NCBI RefSeq assembly: GCF_021261325.1 | Contig: NZ_JAJSBI010000011.1 | Span: 124,001 to 188,000, forward strand | Reading direction: 5' to 3' | Length of the DNA: 64,000 nt | DNA from: Streptomyces guryensis | GTDB lineage: Bacteria; Actinomycetota; Actinomycetes; Streptomycetales; Streptomycetaceae | Shown: positions 1-7,949 of the stretch, piece by piece | How positions within the stretch are numbered: the stretch's first letter is position 1 | Layout of the letters: each line of letters begins with the position of its first letter | The notes under the pieces: model-generated | What the model was told of the DNA's origin: nothing | The model's database searches: none | The model's input: the letters and a program-made list of their open reading frames with translations, nothing else | Made by a program: the position numbers and the translations under genes

Positions 1-2
1 CG

Positions 3-416
3 GATGCGTCCGTGCGGCCCGTGCGCGGACAGCTGGTCGTCGTGGAGAACCCGGGCATCCGCACCTGGCTCACCTCCACCGGGGTGGACGGAGAAATGGC
101 GTGTTTCTTTCCGCAGCCCGGACGGCTGTTGCTGGGCGGTACGGCCGAGGAGGATGCCTGGTCGCTGGAGCCGGATCCGGCGGTGGCCTCGGCGATCGTA
201 CGGCGGTGTGCCGCTTTGCGGCCCGAGATCGCGGGGGCGCGGGTTCTGGAGCATCGGGTCGGGCTGCGGCCCACGCGGGATGCGGTGCGGTTGGAGGGTG
301 AGGTGCTGCCCGACGGGCGGGTGTTGGTCCACAACTACGGGCATGGTGGGGCCGGTGTGACCGTGGCGTGGGGGTGTGCGGGGGAGGCGGCCGGGTTGGC
401 TTGCCCGGCCGCCTAG
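3..416 (+). CDS. D-amino-acid oxidase family FAD enzyme, 3-prime part only
   Basis: The reading frame is open from the window edge, so only the C-terminal 137 residues are visible. They match the end of FAD-dependent D-amino-acid oxidases (DAO family): a GQLVVVENPG segment, a central GGTAEED strand, a VGLRPTRDAVRLE segment with the substrate-contact arginine region, and a terminal HNYGHGGAGVTVAWGCA stretch that closes the FAD pocket. The family oxidises D-amino acids or related amines to imino acids with release of hydrogen peroxide in the cytosol. The FAD-binding N-terminus lies upstream of the window, so integrity cannot be judged. The gene converges on the S15 peptidase gene and a copy of the dispersed repeat fills the gap. 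Confidence 0.85.
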   Translation, partial: DASVRPVRGQLVVVENPGIRTWLTSTGVDGEMACFFPQPGRLLLGGTAEEDAWSLEPDPAVASAIVRRCAALRPEIAGARVLEHRVGLRPTRDAVRLEGEVLPDGRVLVHNYGHGGAGVTVAWGCAGEAAGLACPAA

Positions 417-438
417 CGCTCCGCGGGGTGCGCTGTGT

Positions 439-498
439 GTCGACTGCGGCTGCGTCGTGGCTGGTCGCGCGGTTCCCCGCGCCCTTTGAGGGGCGCTA
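439..498 (+). repeat. Dispersed intergenic repeat, copy 1 (short form)
   Basis: It contains the core GGCTGGTCGCGCGGTTCCCC followed by a short G+C hairpin (GCGCCCTTTGAGGGGCGC). It lies between the 3-prime ends of two convergent genes. Related copies lie near 5290, 26372, 34281, 44929, 49693 and 58981. Confidence 0.7.
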
Positions 499-507
499 CC
501 TGGCCGC

Positions 508-2475
508 TCAGCCGTCTCCGGGTACACGATGTGCGGCGCTCGGATCGCGTACGCCCTTCAGGGGCGTTGCCGCGGGTGCGGCAGGTGGCTTGCCGGAGGT
601 GGCCCGGGTGAATGCCGGTGCGCCTGAGACCAGCGGGAGGTCGGCCGAGGTGTGGGTCAGGTCCAGGGTGAGGGTGGGCTTGTCGGCCGGTGGGTCGATG
701 AGGTCCTTGTCCGTGCCCGCGACGATCAGGGCGAGGCGGTGGCCGGCCGGGACGACGTGGTCGGTGGCCGCGAGGTCCAGGGTGACGGTGTACGCCTTGC
801 CCGGGGTGAGCGGGACGCCCTTGAGGTCGGAGGCGTAGTTGCCGAGGTCGGCCCAGCCGCGGCTGAACACCGTGTAGTCGACCTTCGCCTTCTTGGCCTC
901 GGTGGTCCTGAAGCAGGCGCTGTCGCCCGCCGTGCTCGCGCCCCAGCAGGTGCGGTCGGTGAGGGTGGTGATGCCCTCGGCGGAGTCGGCGTAGTCACGG
1001 ATGGTGTCGGGGCCGAGGTCCACGAGGACGGCGGACAGGTGAGCCGTCCTGGTCGTCGGGGTCGCGGTGACGGTCACCTTGGAGGAGCCGGACAGGCGCA
1101 GCTCGTGGGTGAGGGGCTTGGTGACGAAGCCGGCCTTGTCGGGGGTCGACGTGTCGGTCTTCGCGGCCCAGTCGGTCTCGCTCAGCTGCGGGTTGTCGGT
1201 GAAGGTCTCGGTGCCGTCGCCCTTGGTGAGGCCGAGGGTGCCGACGCCCGCGCGAGTGCCCTGGTCCGGGCGCAGGGTCGTGGTCCGGGTGCCGCGCGGG
1301 GGCCAGGTCTGCGAGGTCACCCACTGGTCGGGGTGGCGTTCGATGTCGGCCATGGGCTCGCGGTCGATGCCGTTGTCGTAGCCGAGGAGTTCGTGGTCGA
1401 ACCAGCGGTGCAGGGTGTCGGCCCAGGCGCCGCGGCGGAAGTCGAAGGGGTCGACGTGGCCGGTCTGGGAGAGCCAGATCTTGCGCTCGACGCCGTTCTT
1501 GGCGAGAGCGTCCCACCACTGACCGAAGTTCTTGGTGCGGACGTTGAGGTCCTGCATGCCGTGGGTGAGGAAGACGCTGGCCTTCACCTTGCTCGCGTTC
1601 CTGACGTAGTCGCGCTCGGTCCAGAACGGCGTCCAGTCGCCGGTGCGCGGGGCCCCGTCGACGAGCTTCTGCTGCACGGCGGCGCACTTGCCCCGGGCGC
1701 CGGGGTTGTCGACGTAGTCCGAGAGCGAGTCGGGGCCCGAGTCGGAGAACGGGGCGCCCTTGGCGAAGTAGTAGTCGTACCAGGAGGAGATGGCGCTGAT
1801 CGGGACGATGGTCCTGAGGCCCTTGACACCGGTCGCGGCGACGCCGTTGGCGATCGTGCCGTCCCAGCTCTTGCCGATCATGCCGGTCTTCCCGTTGGTC
1901 CACGTCGCGCTGGCGGTCGTGGCGCCGGTGCGGGTCGTGTACGCCTTGGCCCTGCCGTTCAGCCAGTCGACGACGGCCTTCGCGGACTGGACGTCGGAGC
2001 GGCCGCCCACGTCGACGCAGCCGTCGGAGCGGTTGGTGCCGGCGAGGTCGACGCCGACGAAGGCGTAGCCGCGGGGCACGAAGTAGTTGTCGTAGAAGAG
2101 CGGCATCTGGACGACGTGGCCGTTCGCGTCGTACGTCTTCTTCTGGCTCTCGTTGCCGCGGCCGCAGCAGGAGTAGTAGGGGCTGGCGTCCATGATGACC
2201 GGGATCCTGCGGCCCTGCTGTGCGGGTTCGCGGGGACGGACGATGTCGACGGCGACCCGGTCGGCCTTGCCGTCTCCGTCGCCGTCGAGTCCGGTGTCCA
2301 CCCATACGGCCTCGCGGATGGCGTTGCCGTAGGAGTAGACGGGGCGGCTCTCCTGCGGGGCACTGTGAGCCGCCGCCGGGGTGAGGAACGCTGCCGCGAG
2401 GGCGGCGACGGTCGCCGCTGCGAGCGGTCTCCAGGTCGTGAAGCGCATGCGTATGGGCATGCGCGGACGGTACAT
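508..2475 (-). CDS. Secreted Xaa-Pro dipeptidyl-peptidase (peptidase family S15)
   Basis: The 655-residue protein begins with a basic N-terminus and a hydrophobic signal peptide ending near residue 38 (AAAHSAP), so it is probably exported. The alpha/beta-hydrolase domain has the S15 nucleophile motif GKSWDGT with Ser203, and likely acid and base residues in HGMQDLNV (Asp309) and QTGHVDPFD (His340). The C-terminal third (about 400-620) is the beta-rich jelly-roll typical of S15 and cocaine-esterase-like enzymes. The family removes Xaa-Pro dipeptides from peptide N-termini. An in-frame start a few codons later (MPIRMRF or MRFTTW) is also possible. It is divergent from the M1 peptidase gene, which suggests joint use of extracellular peptides. 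Confidence 0.9.
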   Translation of the reverse strand: MYRPRMPIRMRFTTWRPLAAATVAALAAAFLTPAAAHSAPQESRPVYSYGNAIREAVWVDTGLDGDGDGKADRVAVDIVRPREPAQQGRRIPVIMDASPYYSCCGRGNESQKKTYDANGHVVQMPLFYDNYFVPRGYAFVGVDLAGTNRSDGCVDVGGRSDVQSAKAVVDWLNGRAKAYTTRTGATTASATWTNGKTGMIGKSWDGTIANGVAATGVKGLRTIVPISAISSWYDYYFAKGAPFSDSGPDSLSDYVDNPGARGKCAAVQQKLVDGAPRTGDWTPFWTERDYVRNASKVKASVFLTHGMQDLNVRTKNFGQWWDALAKNGVERKIWLSQTGHVDPFDFRRGAWADTLHRWFDHELLGYDNGIDREPMADIERHPDQWVTSQTWPPRGTRTTTLRPDQGTRAGVGTLGLTKGDGTETFTDNPQLSETDWAAKTDTSTPDKAGFVTKPLTHELRLSGSSKVTVTATPTTRTAHLSAVLVDLGPDTIRDYADSAEGITTLTDRTCWGASTAGDSACFRTTEAKKAKVDYTVFSRGWADLGNYASDLKGVPLTPGKAYTVTLDLAATDHVVPAGHRLALIVAGTDKDLIDPPADKPTLTLDLTHTSADLPLVSGAPAFTRATSGKPPAAPAATPLKGVRDPSAAHRVPGDG

Positions 2476-2656
2476 CGGTCAACTCCTGTGCAGAAGAGTG
2501 CAATCGGACGCCGGCGAGGCCCCTGAGGAAGCGGGGGCAGCAGCGCATGTCGGCCGAATGGCGATCGTGTGACACGTGGGGCCATGGACATGCCCGGGGA
2601 CACAGGGACTGAATAGGCTCCGAACAGACCTCGTACTCCTACGACTTGGAGCTTTC

Positions 2657-4159
2657 GTGCACCGCAGAATCATCACGCCGGGCGCACTCGCTGCCGCGTC
2701 CCTGATGCTGGCGATCCCGGCGTCGGCCGCGAGCTACTCCCCCGGCGCACCGGGCATCGGCGACCCCTACTACCCGGACTACGGCAACGGCGGATACGAC
2801 GTCTCCCACTACGACCTGCGGCTCCAGTACCAGCCCGCCACCGACGAGTTGGCCGGTACGGCGACGATTCTGGCCAGGACCACGCAGGATCTGTCGAGCT
2901 TCGACCTGGACTTCCTGCTGGACGTCAGCGAGGTGCGGGTCAACGGCGCGAAGGCGTCCTTCGCGACCTCGGGTCAGCACGAGCTGGTGGTGACGCCGAA
3001 GGCGCCACTGGCCAAGGACACGCCGATCACCGTGGTGGTCCGCTACAGCGGGGTGCCTTCCACGAAGAGCGCGTACGGCTTCAACACCTGGCACCGCACA
3101 CCGGACGGGGCGGTCGCGGCGGACGAGCCCGAGGCGGCCTGGTGGTGGTTCCCGAGCAACGACCACCCGCTGGACAAGGCGACCTACGACGTGTCGGTGG
3201 CCGTGCCGGACGGCACTCAGGCCATCTCCAACGGCACGCTCCAGTCGACGAGTTCGAAGCTCGGCTGGACCCGTTACAACTGGCGCGAGAACAAGCCGCA
3301 GGCGACATATCTGGCCACGCTCGCGGTCGGCAGGTTCGACATCACGACCAGCACCTCCGAGGGCGGCGTGCCGGTCGTCAACGCCTACAGCAAGGACCTC
3401 GGCGACAACGACGGGGCCGCGCGGGCGAGCGTGGAGCGCACCGGGGAGCTCGTCGACTGGCTGAGCGGCTACTTCGGGCCGTATCCCTTCAGCTCGGCCG
3501 GCGGGTACGTGCCGAACACGACCACCGGGTACGCGCTGGAGACCCAGACCCGCGTGTACTACAGCCCGAAGCAGTTCGCGAACGGCTCCAACACCTCGGT
3601 GGTCGTGCATGAGCTGGCGCACCAGTGGTACGGCGACAGCGTGTCGCTGAAGGGCTGGAAGGACATCTGGATCAACGAGGGCTTCGCGCGGTACGCGCAG
3701 TGGCTGTGGTCCGAGCACGAGGGCGAGGGCACGACGCAGCAGCTCGCCGACTACGTGTACGCCTCGCACCCGGCCGATGACGCGTTCTGGACCGTCAAGC
3801 CGGGTGACCCCGGGGCGGACAACCAGTTCGACATCGCTGTCTACGACCGGGGGGCGCTGGCGGTTCAGGCACTGCGGAACGCAGTCGGCGATGACGCGTT
3901 CTTCGCCATTCTGAAGGGGTGGCCGCAGACGCACGCGTACGGGAACGCTTCCGTCGCCGACTTCCAGGCCTACGCCGAGCAGGTGTCGGGGAAGTCGCTG
4001 TCCTCGTTGTTCGACACGTGGCTGTTCCAGCCGACGAAGCCGGCCGCACCGGCGGCGCGTTCGGCGTCGATCGCGAAGACGGCGGCGGCTCCCGCGCAGC
4101 CGAGGTCGTGGAAGAAGATCGAGGCGACGAACGACGTGCACGGGCACGGCGAGCAGTAG
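2657..4159 (+). CDS. Secreted M1-family zinc aminopeptidase
   Basis: I chose the GTG at 2657 because GGAG lies five bases upstream and the protein then opens with a clean signal peptide (MHRRIITPGALAAASLML...ASAAS). The mature part has the M1 N-terminal beta domain followed by gluzincin catalytic residues: HELAH (His318, Glu319, His322) and the third ligand Glu341 in NEGFARYAQ, spaced as expected for HExxH-18-E. At 500 residues it is a short M1 member without the large ERAP-like C-terminal domain, like several Streptomyces secreted aminopeptidases. It would trim N-terminal residues from extracellular peptides. A palindromic terminator shared with the convergent PfkB gene follows. Confidence 0.92.
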   Translation: MHRRIITPGALAAASLMLAIPASAASYSPGAPGIGDPYYPDYGNGGYDVSHYDLRLQYQPATDELAGTATILARTTQDLSSFDLDFLLDVSEVRVNGAKASFATSGQHELVVTPKAPLAKDTPITVVVRYSGVPSTKSAYGFNTWHRTPDGAVAADEPEAAWWWFPSNDHPLDKATYDVSVAVPDGTQAISNGTLQSTSSKLGWTRYNWRENKPQATYLATLAVGRFDITTSTSEGGVPVVNAYSKDLGDNDGAARASVERTGELVDWLSGYFGPYPFSSAGGYVPNTTTGYALETQTRVYYSPKQFANGSNTSVVVHELAHQWYGDSVSLKGWKDIWINEGFARYAQWLWSEHEGEGTTQQLADYVYASHPADDAFWTVKPGDPGADNQFDIAVYDRGALAVQALRNAVGDDAFFAILKGWPQTHAYGNASVADFQAYAEQVSGKSLSSLFDTWLFQPTKPAAPAARSASIAKTAAAPAQPRSWKKIEATNDVHGHGEQ

Positions 4160-4187
4160 GGCGGGGGCGGCGGGGCCGCTGCCCTAC
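4156..4187. terminator. Bidirectional terminator containing both stop codons
   Basis: The arms GTAGGGC (4156-4162) and GCCCTAC (4181-4187) are perfect complements, with an inner CGGC/GCCG helix. The TAG of the M1 peptidase and the TAG of the leftward PfkB gene both lie in the stem, so the hairpin serves two convergent genes only 24 bases apart. Confidence 0.65.
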
Positions 4188-5098
4188 GGCCGCGGCTCCG
4201 TCCCCGCCGCCAGGGCGAGCAGCGCGTCCCGGCTGATCGCCTCCGTCTGCGTAGAAGGGATCGTGCAGGCATAGGCGCCGGCGATGGCGCCGTACAAGGC
4301 GCAGCGCTGTGGAGTTTCGCGGTTCAGCCAGCCGTGCAGGAAGGCGGCGGCGAAGGCGTCGCCTGCGCCGTTGGAGTCCACCACCGGGGCGGGCGGCGCG
4401 ACGGGCGCGATGCGGGTCAGCTCTTCGTCGGCCAGGAGGTACGCGCCCTTCGCACCGGCGGTGGCGACGACGACCTCGGCCCGGCCGCGGTCCGCGATCC
4501 GGCGCATCGTGCGTTCGGGGTCGGTGAGAGCGGTCGCGGACAGGAAGACGACGTCCGCCGCGTACGCGAACGGTTCCTGGTAGGTGTTCCTGCCGTCCCA
4601 GTCGTGCAGGTCGGTGGAGATGGTGGCGCCCGACTCGCGCAGGAGTGGCAGGGTGTCGGCGCAGGGCTGGGTGATGGCGACGTGCGCGTGGCGGCTCGCC
4701 CCGGCGAGCGCGCGTACGGTGTCCTGCGGGAAGTGGTCCTCGCCCTGTGTGCGGCTCACGTCGTACAGCGACAGGCGTCTGCCGTCGGGGCCGACCAGGT
4801 TGACCGCGCGCTTGGTGCCGGCGGGGTGGGGGACGGCGGTGAGCGCGATGCCGTGGTCCCGGTGCAGGGCGCGGACCAGGTCGCCCTCGGGGTCCTCGCC
4901 GAGCATGTCGAGGTGATGGACACGCAGCCCGAGGGCAGCGAGCCCCAGGGCCACGAAGTCGCCGGTCTGTCCGGCGCGGGTGCGGATACCACGCTCGATC
5001 ATGTAGCTGTCGGCGTACGGCAGCGGAAGCTCCGGCACGTACACGATGGTGTCCACGCCTGCGCCGCCCAGCACGAGGACGTCGGTGTCACGGCTCAA
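4184..5098 (-). CDS. PfkB/ribokinase-family sugar kinase
   Basis: The 304-residue protein starts at a TTG preceded by a strong GGGGAGGG ribosome-binding site six bases upstream. It has the PfkB fold: an N-terminal LVLGGAGVDTIVYV strand, a lid and substrate region (RAGQTGDFVALGLAALG), and the C-terminal signature DSNGAGDAFAAAFLHG, whose GAGD carries the anion hole and catalytic Asp. It phosphorylates a sugar, nucleoside or sugar-acid with ATP; the substrate cannot be read from the sequence. The start codon overlaps the stop of an upstream macro-domain stub as TTGA, so translation is probably coupled. It converges on the M1 peptidase. Confidence 0.88.
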   Translation of the reverse strand: MSRDTDVLVLGGAGVDTIVYVPELPLPYADSYMIERGIRTRAGQTGDFVALGLAALGLRVHHLDMLGEDPEGDLVRALHRDHGIALTAVPHPAGTKRAVNLVGPDGRRLSLYDVSRTQGEDHFPQDTVRALAGASRHAHVAITQPCADTLPLLRESGATISTDLHDWDGRNTYQEPFAYAADVVFLSATALTDPERTMRRIADRGRAEVVVATAGAKGAYLLADEELTRIAPVAPPAPVVDSNGAGDAFAAAFLHGWLNRETPQRCALYGAIAGAYACTIPSTQTEAISRDALLALAAGTEPRP

Positions 5099-5220
5099 CT
5101 CTGGCCCTCCCCATTGTCGTAGACGGTGGCCTTGACGCCCCGTTTCACGAGCCGCTCGGTTATCAGCGGTTCGATGCGGGACCATTTGCCGCCGGCCAGT
5201 CCGCAGCCTATCCGGGGCAT
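5095..5220 (-). pseudogene. Truncated macro-domain (ADP-ribose-binding) protein, C-terminal 41 residues
   Basis: The frame encodes MPRIGCGLAGGKWSRIEPLI and then a strand ending TVYD, which is the last part of Appr-1-p phosphatase-like macro domains (the GCGLAGG loop and VTVYD strand). Full-length family members have about 150 residues. The ADP-ribose-binding N-terminal two thirds are absent, and upstream sequence in frame is unrelated and contains a dispersed repeat copy. The frame ends in TTGA, shared with the PfkB start, so the stub may persist because it drives translational coupling. It could be a small expressed peptide rather than dead sequence. Confidence 0.7.
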
Positions 5221-5288
5221 GGCGCTTCGCTGGTGGGGCGGGGCTCTCTCGCCGTGGGCCATCCGGACAGGGCGTCCGCAGTTCGTAC

Positions 5289-5330
5289 ATGGCTGGTCGC
5301 GCAGCTCTCCGCGCCCCCTTGGGGCGCGTG
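5289..5330 (+). repeat. Dispersed intergenic repeat, copy 2 (short form)
   Basis: It contains GGCTGGTCGCGCAGCTCTCC followed by GCGCCCCCTTGGGGCGC. It sits between the macro-domain stub and the permease stop codon and is the only copy in a head-to-tail gap between two leftward genes. Confidence 0.65.
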
Positions 5331-5385
5331 CCCGGCCGCGCGACGCCAGAAGCGGGGCGGCATCCACCCCGGAGTCCTGCTCGGG

Positions 5386-6852
5386 TTACTTCGTCAGCCC
5401 GTTCAGCTCCCGCTCCTCCACCCGACCGACCCTGCGACGTACCGCGAACCAGCCGCCGACCAGCAGCGCGGCGATCACAGGGATGAGGAGCAGGGTCTTG
5501 CGGCCGACCTCGGGGTCGTTCCACATCAGGGCCAGGACGGCGACGAGGAAGGCGATCGTGGTGATCTCCGTGACCGGGCTGCCGGGGAGGCGGAAGGACG
5601 GCCGGATGAGCAGGCCGGCCTTGGCGCGGCGGACGAAGACCAGGTGGCAGATCATGATGATCACCCAGGTCGAGACGATGCCCAGGGAGGCGACGTTCAG
5701 CACGATCTCGAAGGCCTGGCTCGGCATGAGGTAGTTGAGGCCGACGCCGAGCACGCACACCGCGCAGGTGAGCAGGATGCCGCCGTAGGGGACCTGGCTG
5801 CGGTTCATACGGGCCGTGAACCTGGGCGCCGAGCCCGCCGTCGCCATCGAGCGCAGGATGCGGCCCGTCGAGTACAGGCCCGAGTTCAGCGAGGACATCG
5901 CGGCCGTCAGCACCACCAGGTTCATCACGTCGCCCGCCGCCGGGATGCCGATCTTCGACAGGACGGTGACGAAGGGGCTCTGGTCCGCCGAGTACACCGA
6001 ACCCGGGAGCAGCAGGGCCAGCAGGACGACCGAGCCGACGTAGAAGAGGCCCACCCGCCACATGATCGAGTTGACCGCGCGCGGGACGACCTTCTCCGGC
6101 TCGGCGGTCTCGCCCGCGGCGACGCCGACCAGTTCCAGGGCGGCGTACGCGAAGATCACGCCCTGCATGACGAGGACGACCGGCATCAGGCCGTGCGGGA
6201 AGACCCCGCCGTGGTCGTTGATCACCGACAGGCCCGGCGTGTGGCCGCCGACCTCGTGCCGGGTGGCCAGCAGGAAGATGCCGATCAGCATGAAGCCGAC
6301 GAGCGTGGCCACCTTGATGATCGCGAACCAGAACTCCATCTCGCCGAAGATCTTCACCGAGATCAGGTTCACGGCGAGCACGACGGCCAGCGCGATCAGC
6401 GCGAGCGTCCACTGCGGGACGCTCGTGAACATGCTCCAGTAGTGCGTGTAGAGCGCGATCGCGGTGATGTCGGCGATTCCGGTCGTCGACCAGTTCAGGA
6501 AGTACATCCAGCCGGCGACGTACGCACCCTTCTCGCCGAGGAACTCGCGCGCGTACGACACGAAGGAACCGGAGGAGGGGCGGTACAGGACCAGCTCGCC
6601 CAGGGCGCGGACGACGAAGAAGGCGAAGATGCCGCAGACCAGGTAGGCGAGTGCGAGGGCCGGGCCCGCGTTGTGCAGGCGGCCGCCGGCGCCCAGGAAG
6701 AGGCCGGTGCCGATCGCGCCGCCGATGGCGATCATGTTGACGTGGCGGGCCTTGAGGTCCTTGCTGTAGCCGGCGTCGCCCGCGTCCGCGGGCGCCTGGG
6801 CCGCGTCGGTCCGGGTGGCGGCCTGTGCCGTGTCCACGGCGTCCTTGCTCAC
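5386..6852 (-). CDS. APC-superfamily amino-acid permease
   Basis: I chose the GTG at 6852 (MSKDAVDTAQ) because codons further upstream encode a low-complexity Arg-rich stretch. The 488-residue protein has twelve predicted membrane helices. It opens with the hallmark LKARHVNMIAIGGAIGTGLF, where the unwound helix-1 motif binds the amino-acid alpha-carboxylate. It belongs to the AAT subgroup of proton-coupled amino-acid permeases (GabP, AnsP and CycA relatives); the exact substrate is unknown. The tail (RRRVGRVEERELNGLTK) is cytoplasmic and basic. It is divergently transcribed from a MerR regulator across a 219-base gap, so that regulator is a reasonable candidate to control it. Confidence 0.9.
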   Translation of the reverse strand: MSKDAVDTAQAATRTDAAQAPADAGDAGYSKDLKARHVNMIAIGGAIGTGLFLGAGGRLHNAGPALALAYLVCGIFAFFVVRALGELVLYRPSSGSFVSYAREFLGEKGAYVAGWMYFLNWSTTGIADITAIALYTHYWSMFTSVPQWTLALIALAVVLAVNLISVKIFGEMEFWFAIIKVATLVGFMLIGIFLLATRHEVGGHTPGLSVINDHGGVFPHGLMPVVLVMQGVIFAYAALELVGVAAGETAEPEKVVPRAVNSIMWRVGLFYVGSVVLLALLLPGSVYSADQSPFVTVLSKIGIPAAGDVMNLVVLTAAMSSLNSGLYSTGRILRSMATAGSAPRFTARMNRSQVPYGGILLTCAVCVLGVGLNYLMPSQAFEIVLNVASLGIVSTWVIIMICHLVFVRRAKAGLLIRPSFRLPGSPVTEITTIAFLVAVLALMWNDPEVGRKTLLLIPVIAALLVGGWFAVRRRVGRVEERELNGLTK

Positions 6853-7039
6853 AGGTGGTTCCACTCTCTGGTGCGCCCGAGCGGATCGCGCTCGGGTGTC
6901 CGGACGTTCTCGGTCGGCGCTCTCGGTGGAAGGCGCGGACCAACGCGGCACCTTCCCCCAGCAGGCGGTGCGCATGCGATGGCGTAGATCACAGAGCGGC
7001 ACTTCTCACAAGCCCCACGAGCGGCTCGTACCGGGTTTC

Positions 7040-7066
7040 GCAGTACTGGTGTGACAGCGATACTGC
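7040..7066. promoter_or_regulatory. Inverted repeat upstream of the MerR gene (candidate operator)
   Basis: GCAGTA (7040-7045) and TACTGC (7061-7066) form a perfect inverted repeat with a 15-base spacer ending five bases before the ATG at 7072. MerR regulators bind dyads lying in the promoter spacer, often of their own gene. The position suits autoregulation, but no -35/-10 pair with the usual 19-20 base spacing is clear. Confidence 0.45.
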
Positions 7067-7071
7067 TGCGC

Positions 7072-7866
7072 ATGACGACCGACACCGACGGGCACACCGG
7101 CAGCGACACCGCGGGGCCGACGCTCACCATCGACGAACTGGCCGCGCGGGCCGGCGTCACCGTCCGCACGGTCCGGTTCTACGGCACCAAGGGGCTGCTG
7201 CCGCCGCCGGTGATCGGTCCGCGCCGGGTGGGCCACTACGGGCAGCAGCACGTGGCCCGGCTGGCGCTCATCGAGGAACTGCAGCACCAGGGCATGACGC
7301 TGGCGGCGATCGAGCGCTACATGGCGCAGCTGCCGCCGGATCTGAGCCACCACGATCTGGCGATGCACCGGGCCGTGGTGGCGTCCTGGGCACCCGACAC
7401 CGTGGAGACCGTGAGCGCGGCGGAGCTGCGGCGCCGGGCCGGGCGGCCGCTGGCCGATGACGAGGTCGAGCGGCTGTGCGCGATGAACGTGATCCGGCGC
7501 GACGGGGAGTCGTACCGCGTCGACTCCGGCCTGCTCCGGCTCGCCGTGCAGCTCCTCGACGTACCGCTGTCCGAGGCGGCGATCCTCGCGGCGCGCAAGG
7601 TGCTGATCGAGCACTCACGGGCCGCCGCGCACGAGCTGTCGCAGTTGTTCAGGGGAGAGGTGTCGGAGCGGGCGGAGGAGGACGTGAAGTCGCTGTCCGC
7701 GCACATGCAGCCCATCGTGGTGCAGGCGCTGCTGACGACCTTCCAGCGGTCGCTCAAGGAGGAGGTGCACCAGTGGCTGGACGCCTCACTCGACGTCTCA
7801 GAGGAAGGCATCTCAGAGGAAGGCATCTCAGGGGAGGCCGTCTCAGAGGACGGCCGACCCTCCTGA
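7072..7866 (+). CDS. MerR-family transcriptional regulator
   Basis: The 264-residue protein begins with a hydrophilic tail followed by the MerR winged helix-turn-helix (LTIDELAARAGVTVRTVRFYG, about residues 18-38) and the wing and coil QHQGMTLAAIERYM. The C-terminal two thirds are a helical effector region without metal-binding cysteines, so it is more like organic-ligand or stress MerR proteins than metal sensors. I prefer ATG 7072 to an in-frame GTG at 7051, which lies inside the inverted repeat. The C-terminus carries four 5-residue repeats (VSEEG, ISEEG, ISGEA, VSEDG) encoded by a 15-bp tandem repeat. Its last codons overlap an antisense SDR relic. Confidence 0.85.
   Translation: MTTDTDGHTGSDTAGPTLTIDELAARAGVTVRTVRFYGTKGLLPPPVIGPRRVGHYGQQHVARLALIEELQHQGMTLAAIERYMAQLPPDLSHHDLAMHRAVVASWAPDTVETVSAAELRRRAGRPLADDEVERLCAMNVIRRDGESYRVDSGLLRLAVQLLDVPLSEAAILAARKVLIEHSRAAAHELSQLFRGEVSERAEEDVKSLSAHMQPIVVQALLTTFQRSLKEEVHQWLDASLDVSEEGISEEGISGEAVSEDGRPS
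7795..7854 (+). repeat. 15-bp in-frame tandem repeat, four units
   Basis: The units are GTCTCAGAGGAAGGC, ATCTCAGAGGAAGGC, ATCTCAGGGGAGGCC and GTCTCAGAGGACGGC. They encode the acidic tail of the MerR protein. Being in frame, the array can change length by slippage without breaking the gene. Confidence 0.8.
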
Positions 7867-7949
7867 CACGTCGAGCGTCTGCCCGGTCAGGACGCCGCCG
7901 GCCTCGTCCGCCACGCAGAGGAGGGTGGAGACCACGGCGGCGGACGCGT
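7843..7949 (-). pseudogene. C-terminal scrap of a short-chain dehydrogenase
   Basis: The leftward frame encodes about 35 residues ending ADEAGGVLTGQTLDVSGG, the standard end of classical SDR oxidoreductases (cofactor-loop and C-terminal VTGQTLDVDGG motif). Everything N-terminal is missing: at about 7950 the homology stops and rightward ABC-ATPase sequence begins. The stop codon lies inside the 3-prime end of the MerR gene. Confidence 0.65.

Noticed and set aside
652..2526. A 624-codon frame opposite the S15 peptidase
   Set aside because: Antisense shadow; no domain, low complexity.
4184..6943. A 919-codon leftward frame running through the PfkB gene, the macro-domain stub and the permease
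   Set aside because: Only the 3-prime third reads as protein (PfkB). Upstream it is an Arg/Pro-rich shadow of the permease in another frame.
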